From the NCBI GenBank assembly GCA_023389045.1, contig JAEWEZ010000043.1, positions 1 to 22,735 of the forward strand: 22,735 nucleotides of DNA. The letters run 5' to 3'. This DNA is from Actinomycetes bacterium. Lineage in GTDB: Bacteria; Actinomycetota; Actinomycetes; Actinomycetales; Dermabacteraceae. The notes beneath the pieces are model-generated. The model saw only the letters and a list, made by a program, of their open reading frames with translations, did no database searches and was not told where the DNA came from. Positions 17,440 through 22,735 of the stretch are shown here, one piece after another; positions within the stretch are counted from its first letter, which is position 1, and the number at the start of each line of letters is the position of its first letter. Made by a program: the position numbers and the translations under genes.

Positions 17440-19512
17440 TCAGTTTCTCCACATCGCCAGATCGTCCAGACGCGGCCAGGTCAGGAAAGGGAAGTAGTCC
17501 ACCATGCCGTCGCGGGCAATGATCGTCATGGTCACAGCGGCAATGAGCAGAAGCAGCAGGAGCACCACCACGGAGGTCCACAGCAGGTCGGGGGCGGCGG
17601 CATCAACCATCCGGTGCGCTCCGAGGCGTGTGGTTCGCGCCCCGAACCCTACCCAGGTGATGAGCACGGTCACCGCCATGGCGATCCCGAAGAGGAGCCC
17701 GTCGGGCAGGACCGTTCCGTTCATGAGGCGCCATCCGGCGTCGATCGCCAGCGCGATCACGAGCCCCAGGGCGAGCGGGAAGATTGCCTGCAGGACCGTC
17801 ACGATCACGCCGAGCAGGAAGCGGAAGGGCCAGGCGATGCCGGCAGCCCACAGGGGTCCGCTCCCCTCGGATCCGCGCAGTCGGCTGTCGGTGATCGCGC
17901 GGTGCGAGCCTTCCCATCCGCGCGCCAAACCGCCGAGCAGCAGCAGAAGGAACAGCGAGACGTAGGGGGCGACGGCGGCCGTTCCGATGAGGAGCAGATG
18001 CCCGAGCCAGACCAGGGCGGGCCGACGCGGGGGCGACGGCATCGGGGTGGGCCAGGAGCCGTGCGGCATCATCGGCCCCGCAGCGGAGGGTGGGAATGCC
18101 TGCGGGTATCCCCCGTGATGCTCCGTTCCCTGCGGGGGCATCGCAGAGGGCTGGGCCGTCAGCGCCATCGGCTGGCGCGCATAGGGCGAGGAGACGGGAG
18201 GTGTCGGAGTCTGCTGCACGGGGGCGTGCATGGGGATCTGGTTGCTGCGCTGAACGGGTGGGGCCGGGGTTGCTCCCCCCGTCGGCCCCCATCCCGTCTG
18301 CTGCACTGGAGCCGCACCGCCCCATCCCGCTGCATCGTCGGCAGGGCGCGCGTAGTCCTCCTGAATCACCGGCAGCGGGCGGGTGGCGTCGCGCACCACC
18401 TCGATGCGCTCGGTGGGGGCGTCATAGGGCACGGGGTCGCTCGGGGTGCTGGGGCCGACAGGGCTCAGCATCTCGGTGCGATCCGCTCCCGGAGCCTCGG
18501 CGTATCCACCGTGGCCTGCGCCCGTGGCAGCGCCGGCGCGGGTGGATGACAGAACCTCGGTGGCCGGCTCCGATGGGGCCGCGTCTGCGGGAGTGATGAA
18601 CTCGGTGGCACCGGGATCGGGGTAGGTCTTCAGATCGAGGTCCGGGATCCGCATGAGCCAGCACTCGGGGCTCGGACGCTGCGCCGGATCAGCCTGGAGC
18701 GCCTCGCGCAGCCACTCCGACAGATCGGTGGGTAGGCCTTCGAGGTCGATTTCTCCCCGGTCTGCCCGTAGGAAGACGAGGTCCGCGCGGCCGGTTCCGT
18801 AAGGCTCCCTGCCGGTGGCGGCGAAGGCGAGCAGGGCGGCGAGCGCCCACCAGTCGCCGGCTTCACCAATCTGGTTCGAGCGCACCACCTCGGGGTCGAG
18901 GTAGGCGGCGGTTCCCATCATCAGACCGGTTGCGGTCAGACGCGATTCTTCGGCGGCAATAGCGATACCGAAGTCGATAATCACGGGGTCTAGGCGGGCG
19001 CCGTGCGGGTCATAGCCCTCGAAGTCCTCCGGTTCCGCATCGCGCAGCAGAATGTTGGAGGGTTTGAGGTCGCGGTGCACCACGCCGACCCGGTGAATCT
19101 CCTGCAGGGCGTTCCCGAGGGTCGCGGCGATTTCGCGGATCAATTCGGGGTGCAGGGGGCCGTAGTCGCGGACGGCGTCTTCGAGGGTGGGACCGGGAAC
19201 GAACTCGGTCACGACGAAGGCATCGGCGGAGTCGAGTTCGGCATCGAGGATCCGCACGATGCTGTCGTGGCGCACTTTCCGCTGGGCGGCGACTTCACGG
19301 GCGAGGCGTTGACGGGCGCGGGGATCATCGGCGATTTCGTGGCGCAGCAGTTTGATCGCCACTTCGGTGCCGTCGGCGTCGTGCCCGCGGTAGACGATGC
19401 CCATACCACCTGCCCCGATCCGTTCGTGGATCTCGTAGCCGGAGTCCTCGGACAGCGCCAGGAGCCGCGGGTCGCGGCGGGCGGTGCGGGAGGGCAGGTG
19501 CTCATGAGCCAT
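17440..19512 (-). CDS. Ser/Thr protein kinase with multi-pass C-terminal membrane domain
   Basis: This is a Hanks-type (PknB-like) kinase of 690 residues from ATG 19512. Active-site residues are intact: Gly loop GAGGMG (33-38), Lys54 in VAIKLL, catalytic loop HRDLKPSN (146-153) and DFG (180-182). The usual APE is LDPE (205-208). About 14 extra residues sit between the catalytic loop and DFG (DAEPEDFEGYDPHGA). After residue 290 comes a long Pro/Thr/Gln-rich linker (about 300-510), then four to six hydrophobic segments to the C-terminus, instead of the usual single helix plus PASTA repeats. The ATG at 19521 lies partly inside a TAGCAT hexamer 7 nt before 19512, so the second ATG, leaderless, is preferred. 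It is divergent from the copper chaperone gene. Confidence 0.92.
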   Translation of the reverse strand: MAHEHLPSRTARRDPRLLALSEDSGYEIHERIGAGGMGIVYRGHDADGTEVAIKLLRHEIADDPRARQRLAREVAAQRKVRHDSIVRILDAELDSADAFVVTEFVPGPTLEDAVRDYGPLHPELIREIAATLGNALQEIHRVGVVHRDLKPSNILLRDAEPEDFEGYDPHGARLDPVIIDFGIAIAAEESRLTATGLMMGTAAYLDPEVVRSNQIGEAGDWWALAALLAFAATGREPYGTGRADLVFLRADRGEIDLEGLPTDLSEWLREALQADPAQRPSPECWLMRIPDLDLKTYPDPGATEFITPADAAPSEPATEVLSSTRAGAATGAGHGGYAEAPGADRTEMLSPVGPSTPSDPVPYDAPTERIEVVRDATRPLPVIQEDYARPADDAAGWGGAAPVQQTGWGPTGGATPAPPVQRSNQIPMHAPVQQTPTPPVSSPYARQPMALTAQPSAMPPQGTEHHGGYPQAFPPSAAGPMMPHGSWPTPMPSPPRRPALVWLGHLLLIGTAAVAPYVSLFLLLLLGGLARGWEGSHRAITDSRLRGSEGSGPLWAAGIAWPFRFLLGVIVTVLQAIFPLALGLVIALAIDAGWRLMNGTVLPDGLLFGIAMAVTVLITWVGFGARTTRLGAHRMVDAAAPDLLWTSVVVLLLLLLIAAVTMTIIARDGMVDYFPFLTWPRLDDLAMWRN

Positions 19513-19519
19513 GCTCGCC

Positions 19520-19525
19520 ATGCTA
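19520..19525 (-). promoter_or_regulatory. -10 element of a probable leaderless promoter for the kinase
   Basis: TAGCAT on the minus strand is followed by 7 nt and then ATG at 19512. The upstream in-frame ATG (19521) overlaps this hexamer. Confidence 0.5.
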
Positions 19526-19586
19526 TGCGCACGCGGCGCCGCAGTGCCGTGGTGAGGCGATAGACAGCCGAAAGACCCTCCCTGTC

Positions 19587-19603
19587 ATACCCCATGGGGG
19601 TAT
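19587..19603 (+). promoter_or_regulatory. CsoR-type copper operator
   Basis: ATACCCC-ATG-GGGGTAT is a perfect 7-bp inverted repeat with a 3-nt centre. It matches the G/C-tract palindrome bound by CsoR Cu(I)-sensing repressors. It lies about 63 bp before the copper chaperone start. TATACC at its right edge could be the -10, so repressor binding would block transcription. Confidence 0.82.
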
Positions 19604-19617
19604 ACCCTCGGGAGGGT
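19604..19617 (+). promoter_or_regulatory. Second small palindrome next to the CsoR box
   Basis: ACCCTC-GG-GAGGGT is a perfect 6-bp inverted repeat with a 2-nt centre, abutting the CsoR box. It may be a second half-operator, a start-site hairpin, or chance in a GC-rich run. Confidence 0.45.
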
Positions 19618-19665
19618 GAGCCGGGACCGACCGACCCGATCCACCCCGTCGATCCGAGGAGAATC

Positions 19666-19887
19666 ATGACCACCTCCACCTACTCCCTCACCGGGCTGAC
19701 CTGCGGGCACTGCGTCAATGCGGTGGTTGAGGAAGTGAGCGCCATCGACGGTGTCACCGAAGCGACGGTTGAGCTCGTCACCGGCGGCACCTCCACCCTG
19801 ACCGTGACCTCCGAGGAGCCCCTCGAGGAGTCCGCCATCGCTGCAGCCGTCGATGAAGCCGGGGACTACACCCTCGTGACCGCCTGA
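19666..19887 (+). CDS. copZ: Copper chaperone, heavy-metal-associated domain (CopZ-like)
   Basis: This small cytoplasmic protein binds Cu(I) and passes it to a P-type ATPase or the CsoR repressor. The 73-residue length is one HMA domain. The metal site is LTCGHC (Cys-Gly-His-Cys) in place of the common MxCxxC, a known actinobacterial variant. The expected beta-alpha-beta-beta-alpha-beta pattern follows. The ATG has AGGAG 5 nt upstream; an earlier in-frame ATG (19594) falls inside the CsoR box and is not the start. No copA or csoR gene lies next to it in this window, so it appears to be a stand-alone unit ended by the hairpin at 19987. Confidence 0.93.
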   Translation: MTTSTYSLTGLTCGHCVNAVVEEVSAIDGVTEATVELVTGGTSTLTVTSEEPLEESAIAAAVDEAGDYTLVTA

Positions 19888-19986
19888 GCGCACCCACTGC
19901 GCGCACTGACGGGGCCCGCTATCTCGGCAGTCCACCTGCGCGCCCCGTCTGCCCGTGATGAGCACCGCGCCATCCCATCCCTGAGG
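19888..19986. other. Non-coding spacer after copZ
   Basis: About 100 bp between the copZ stop and its likely terminator. ACGGGGC (near 19910) and GCCCCGT (near 19942) could form a long-loop hairpin. No gene is recognisable. Confidence 0.5.
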
Positions 19987-20017
19987 AACCCGCTGGCATC
20001 GCCCAGCGGGTTCTTTC
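19987..20017 (+). terminator. Terminator downstream of copZ
   Basis: AACCCGCTGG (19987-19996) and CCAGCGGGTT (20003-20012) form a perfect 10-bp stem with a 6-nt loop, followed by CTTTC. It is a standard terminator. The 130 bp from 20018 to the AIM24 start show no gene or clear operator. Confidence 0.85.
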
Positions 20018-20148
20018 ATGACATACCGGACGGCATGGCCCTCGAGAGCGAAACATCCCAGCGCATGTGAGACGATCGCCACAGGACGTGCGATGCACGC
20101 CCGTCCATAACTGCCCCACGACGGGCGATGACACCACCAAAGGGAAAC

Positions 20149-20826
20149 ATGCGCAGCAATCTGTTTGATGCCCGTAACCAGGAGCGCCAGACCACCGACC
20201 GCTGGTCGCTGCAGTCCTCGAAGATGCTGCGGTGTGCTCTGAACCCGCAGGCCCCGGAGATCATCTCCGCCCAGGGCGCGATGGTCGCCTACCAGGGCCA
20301 GATGGACTTCTCCTACCAGGGCACCGGCGGCGGCATGAAGCTCCTGAAGAAGATGGCCACCGGCGAGGGCGGCAACATGATGCGGGTGCGTGGCCAGGGC
20401 GAGGTGTTCTTCGCACGCCACAGCAGTGAGATCTTCCTGATCCAGCTCGAAGGTGACGCCCTCACCCTGAACACCAGCTCGATGCTGGCCTTCGACTCCA
20501 CCATCGAGTGGGACATCCGTTCCCTCGGCGGCGCGGGCTTCATGGCCGGCGGTCTGTTCAACCTCTTCCTGCAGGGCATGGGCATGGTTGCCGTCACCTC
20601 CGACGGCCCGCCGATGCTCCTGGACTGCTCCCAGCAGCCCACCTACGTGGACCCGCAGGCGGCGGTGTGCTGGTCGGCCAATCTGCAGCCGCAGATCAAG
20701 AACGACTTCAAGATGGGCTCGCTGATCGGGCGCGGCTCGGGCGAGTCCTTCCAGCTGGCCTTCCACGGCCCGGGCTTCGTTGTCGTGCAGCCCTCCGAGG
20801 GTCCGCAGGTCGTCAGCGTCGGCTGA
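20149..20826 (+). CDS. AIM24 family protein
   Basis: The biochemical role is unknown. The family is named after a yeast mitochondrial protein, and bacterial members are soluble beta-rich proteins. The 225-residue protein shows the family layout: EIISAQGAMVAYQGQMDFSY, Gly-rich GTGGGMKLLKKMATGEGGNMMRVRGQGEVFFA, then LNTSSMLAFDSTIEWDI and SDGPPMLL, ending SFQLAFHGPGFVVVQPSE. There is no signal peptide. The ATG has AAAGGGA at 4-nt spacing; the frame is open from 20128 but the upstream codons lack a site. It is 52 bp ahead of the transglutaminase-like gene on the same strand. Confidence 0.9.
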   Translation: MRSNLFDARNQERQTTDRWSLQSSKMLRCALNPQAPEIISAQGAMVAYQGQMDFSYQGTGGGMKLLKKMATGEGGNMMRVRGQGEVFFARHSSEIFLIQLEGDALTLNTSSMLAFDSTIEWDIRSLGGAGFMAGGLFNLFLQGMGMVAVTSDGPPMLLDCSQQPTYVDPQAAVCWSANLQPQIKNDFKMGSLIGRGSGESFQLAFHGPGFVVVQPSEGPQVVSVG

Positions 20827-20866
20827 TCCACGCGCGCAGAGTTTCCCGGGGCTTCCGAGCCCGGCC

Positions 20867-20872
20867 TACGAT
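20867..20872 (+). promoter_or_regulatory. -10 element of a probable leaderless promoter for the transglutaminase-like gene
   Basis: TACGAT is followed by GAATCG and then GTG at 20879, giving the 6-nt spacing seen at the other leaderless candidates. Confidence 0.5.
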
Positions 20873-20878
20873 GAATCG

Positions 20879-21466
20879 GTGAGCACTCCACTCCCGCCGA
20901 CCCTCGTCGACCAGCTCGGCGCCCTGGGGCCCAGCGGGCTGCGGCGCGCTTCACGTTCCGCCGCCTCCACCCTGGAGGAGGTGCTGACCTCCCGCCGCGG
21001 GGTGTGCCAGGACTTCGCGCATGCGGCGGTGGCGGCGGTGCGCAGCCTGGGGCTCGCGGCCCGGTACGTCTCGGACTATCTGCGTACGGCGAGCACTCCG
21101 GTGGCCGAGGAGGCGAGCGCCCTAGAGACCCGCCCGACCGGGGAGCTGATCGGCTCAGCGGCCTCTCATGCCTGGTTGTCGGTGCTGGTTCCGGGGACAG
21201 GCTGGGTGGATATTGATCCGACGAACCGCACTGTGGTTGATCAACGTTTCGTCACCACCGCCTGGGGCCGCGACTACTCCGATGTGCCGCCGCTGAAGGG
21301 CATCGTGGTGGGGCCGCGCGGCTCGGCGGGCACCCTGGATGTGCGGGTCGGGGTGGTTCCGGTGGTCGACGGGGAGGGCGCTGCGGCAGCCTCGAGGGCC
21401 GACGGGGCTGCGGGGGCCGACGGGGCTGTGGGCCGCGACACCGCACCCTCAGATACCGACGGGTAA
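20879..21466 (+). CDS. Transglutaminase-like protein lacking the usual N-terminal half
   Basis: Transglutaminase-core proteins act as cysteine proteases or amidases; the substrate here is unknown. From GTG 20879 the product is 195 residues. The triad is intact: Cys43 in RRGVCQDFAH, His97 in ASHAWLSV, Asp112 in WVDIDPTN. Family landmarks continue (LGLAARYVSDYL, WGRDYSDVPPLKG). Relatives normally have about 280 residues, with a beta-rich N-terminal domain before the core. Here only about 30 residues of unrelated Pro/Leu/Ala-rich sequence precede it, and no matching N-terminal half is found upstream. The C-terminus is a Gly/Ala/Asp tail (RADGAAGADGAVGRD) whose DNA holds CCGACGGGG twice. It may be a remnant or a functional short form. 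Confidence 0.78.
   Translation: MSTPLPPTLVDQLGALGPSGLRRASRSAASTLEEVLTSRRGVCQDFAHAAVAAVRSLGLAARYVSDYLRTASTPVAEEASALETRPTGELIGSAASHAWLSVLVPGTGWVDIDPTNRTVVDQRFVTTAWGRDYSDVPPLKGIVVGPRGSAGTLDVRVGVVPVVDGEGAAAASRADGAAGADGAVGRDTAPSDTDG
21399..21425 (+). repeat. Two CCGACGGGG copies in the 3' coding tail of the transglutaminase-like gene
   Basis: CCGACGGGG at 21399-21407 and 21417-21425, spaced 18 bp apart and in frame, encode the repeated Ala-Asp-Gly-Ala. A related gtcgacgggga occurs at 21366. Confidence 0.75.
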
Positions 21467-21476
21467 GGAAACTCCA

Positions 21477-21644
21477 ATGTCTCCTGCCGCTTCGCAGTTT
21501 TCGTGCAGGTGGAGCTTTTCTCGCCTCTCCCTCAGGTCACAGCACAGTTACGAAGTGATTGCGATGCCTTCGCCCGGGCTTACTTGCGCGCCATTGGCGC
21601 CCGGCGCGGCGTACAGTTGCCAGGTCCTCACGCCCCTTCTGTGA
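21477..21644 (+). CDS. Possible 55-aa small ORF of unknown function
   Basis: An ATG at 21477, 11 nt after the transglutaminase stop, has AAGGAAA 5 nt upstream. The reading starts MSPAASQFSCRWSFSRL and ends CQVLTPLL at a TGA. Third-position GC looks lower than in neighbouring genes, and the sequence has no recognisable domain, so it may be a chance ORF or a leader peptide for the channel gene. Confidence 0.25.
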   Translation: MSPAASQFSCRWSFSRLSLRSQHSYEVIAMPSPGLTCAPLAPGAAYSCQVLTPLL

Positions 21645-21655
21645 GCGGTGACACA
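21640..21655 (+). promoter_or_regulatory. Candidate CRP/GlxR-like site upstream of the FNT channel gene
   Basis: TGTGA-GCGGTG-ACACA matches TGTGA-N6-TCACA at 9 of 10 positions. It lies about 120 bp before the channel start. The presence of a cognate regulator is not known. Confidence 0.35.
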
Positions 21656-21777
21656 TTCGCCGTGTCCGCGTGAGGCGCCACGCTGTTTCGCTCGGCTCCC
21701 CACCCGGCAGCGGCTGACCCGTCAGCCAAAAGAACCCGGGGTGCACCCACCGAGCCCGCCCACTCGAAGGGAAAAGA

Positions 21778-22689
21778 ATGACCTCCTCACCGCAGGGCGC
21801 TCCCGCCCCCGCCGCTCCCGCGGCCCCGAACACCGCGATTCCCGCCCCGGCCGGCCTGGCCAAGGCCCTCGATGACGCGATGTACGCCAAGGCCACCATG
21901 CCGCTGGCCAAGATGTTCCTGCTGTCCCTGACCGGCGGTGCCTTCATCGCCCTGGGCTTCATCTACATGGTCACCACCCAGCAGGGCATGGCTGGCGCCT
22001 GGCCCACCGGCGCCGCCAAGGTGCTCGGCGGCGTCACCTTCTCCGTCGGCCTCGGCCTGGTGCTGATCTCCGGCTCGGACCTGTTCACCGGCACGACCAT
22101 GACCGTCGTCCCCTTCCTGAACAAGCGCATCGCCGTCGGCGAAATGCTCACCCACTGGGCGGTCTCGATCGTCGGTAACCTCATCGGCTCCGTTGCCGTG
22201 GCGGTGCTGGTCTTCCTCGGCGGCACCCACGCCACCAACGGCTCCGCCTGGGGCAAGATCGTCCTGAACGTCTCCATCGGCAAGGTCAGCTACGACTGGC
22301 ACCAGGCCTTCGTGCTCGCGATCCTCGCGAACTTCGCGGTCTGCCTGGCCGTCTGGGTGGCCCTCGGCGGTAAGACCGTGATCGACAAGGTCGTGGGCGT
22401 GGCTGGCCCGATCTCCCTGTTCGTCGCCGCCGGCTTCGAGCACTCCGTGGCCAATATGTTCATGCTGCCGATGGGCCTGCTGGTCAAGTACGGCTCCGGC
22501 GACAAGTTCTGGGCCGGCGAAGCCATGAAGGACTTCGACATGGCCAAGCTCGACGCCCTCACCCCCGGCTCGGTGGTCTTCAGCAACCTGATCCCGGTGA
22601 TCCTCGGCAACATCGTCGGTGGCGCCGTGTTCGTCGGCGTCTACTTCTGGGCCTGCTACATGGGCACCAAGCAGAGCAAGGACGCCTGA
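21778..22689 (+). CDS. Formate/nitrite transporter (FNT) family channel
   Basis: FNT proteins are pentameric channels for formate, nitrite, hydrosulfide or lactate-like small anions. The 303-residue protein has six hydrophobic segments and the two broken-helix regions: SGSDLFTGTTM and GFEHSVANMFMLPMG. The latter carries the conserved pore His in the EHSVANM signature. The first reads SDLFTGT where formate channels often have SELFTGN. It starts with an Ala/Pro-rich N-terminal extension of about 25 residues (QGAPAPAAPAAP) that most family members lack. The ATG has AAGGGAAAAGA upstream. It could be FocA-like or NirC-like; no pyruvate formate-lyase or nitrite reductase gene is adjacent to decide. 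Confidence 0.94.
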   Translation: MTSSPQGAPAPAAPAAPNTAIPAPAGLAKALDDAMYAKATMPLAKMFLLSLTGGAFIALGFIYMVTTQQGMAGAWPTGAAKVLGGVTFSVGLGLVLISGSDLFTGTTMTVVPFLNKRIAVGEMLTHWAVSIVGNLIGSVAVAVLVFLGGTHATNGSAWGKIVLNVSIGKVSYDWHQAFVLAILANFAVCLAVWVALGGKTVIDKVVGVAGPISLFVAAGFEHSVANMFMLPMGLLVKYGSGDKFWAGEAMKDFDMAKLDALTPGSVVFSNLIPVILGNIVGGAVFVGVYFWACYMGTKQSKDA

Positions 22690-22721
22690 GCACTTCCCCG
22701 CGTTCCCCCTCGACGGCCGGG

Positions 22722-22735
22722 TCCCTCCCCAGGGA
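22722..22735 (+). terminator. Possible terminator hairpin at the window edge
   Basis: TCCCT-CCCC-AGGGA gives a 5-bp stem ending at the last base of the window. It may be part of a longer hairpin cut by the edge. Confidence 0.25.

Larger units (their letters stand above)
21467..21777 (+). other. Leader region of the formate/nitrite channel gene
   Basis: This 311-bp gap is less GC-rich than its surroundings in its first third. It holds a possible 55-aa ORF (21477-21644), a TACAGT hexamer at 21612-21617 that could be a -10, a CRP/GlxR-like site at 21640-21655, and a small cgtgaggcgccacg hairpin near 21668. No FNR-type TTGAT-N4-ATCAA site was seen. Confidence 0.5.

Noticed and set aside
16651..18549. 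632-aa + strand frame opposite the DsbA-like and kinase genes
   Set aside because: It spans two well-supported minus-strand genes and their gap, with no recognisable domain.
19594..19665. Upstream ATG (19594) as the copZ start
   Set aside because: It sits in the centre of the CsoR palindrome, has no ribosome site, and would add 24 residues not found in HMA chaperones.
19585..20766. 393-aa minus-strand frame across copZ and the AIM24 gene
   Set aside because: It covers a CsoR operator, a terminator and two supported + strand genes; it is a GC-rich chance frame.

Overview
This window is from a high-GC Gram-positive bacterium (Actinomycetota). GC is roughly two thirds and wobble positions are mostly G or C. 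Supporting signs are a GroEL with a Met/Gly-rich tail behind HrcA-type CIRCE operators, a DUF3263 protein next to a LytR C-terminal-domain protein and ung, a fused two-domain ECF ATPase with EcfT, and many apparently leaderless genes. The genus cannot be fixed from sequence alone; Micrococcales (for example Dermabacteraceae) is only a guess. There is no phage, transposon, rRNA or CRISPR. The content is mostly housekeeping and transport genes with short, dense intergenic regions.

Layout, left to right. 1-2545: the end of an ECF vitamin/metal uptake operon (fused EcfA ATPase cut by the window edge, then EcfT). 2789-4423 (-): stand-alone groL with two CIRCE-like operators upstream. 4775-5783 (-): a membrane-anchored LytR_C protein and a DUF3263 protein. 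5965-6642 (+): uracil-DNA glycosylase. 6692-8744 (-): a Ktr/Trk potassium uptake pair (channel subunit, then regulatory subunit). 8873-10651 (+): trehalose synthase. 10681-11610 (-): an unrecognised gene split by an in-frame TAG. 11796-14814 (+): a three-gene FecCD-type ABC importer (permease, ATPase, lipoprotein), probably for iron-siderophore or a corrinoid. 14935-16158 (-): an MFS transporter. 16340-16411 (-): tRNA-Thr(UGU) with a strong terminator. 16501-19512 (-): a membrane-anchored DsbA-like thioredoxin-fold protein and a Ser/Thr kinase with a multi-pass C-terminal membrane region. 19666-19887 (+): a CopZ-like copper chaperone behind a CsoR-type operator. 20149-22689 (+): an AIM24-family protein, an N-terminally short transglutaminase-like protein, and a formate/nitrite-family channel.

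Four signals stand out. (1) The gene at 10681-11610 is open in one frame across a single TAG and carries a D...E-A-R pattern resembling a degenerate PD-(D/E)XK site. (2) A short GC-rich word (CCGACGGGG or its complement) recurs at gene ends and intergenic sites, and several proteins end in low-complexity repetitive tails made from it or related sequence. (3) Many starts look leaderless, with a TANNNT hexamer 6-7 nt before ATG/GTG, which re-sets several start codons. (4) The transglutaminase-like gene keeps its catalytic triad but lacks the usual N-terminal half. I did not find a clearly new multi-gene system.
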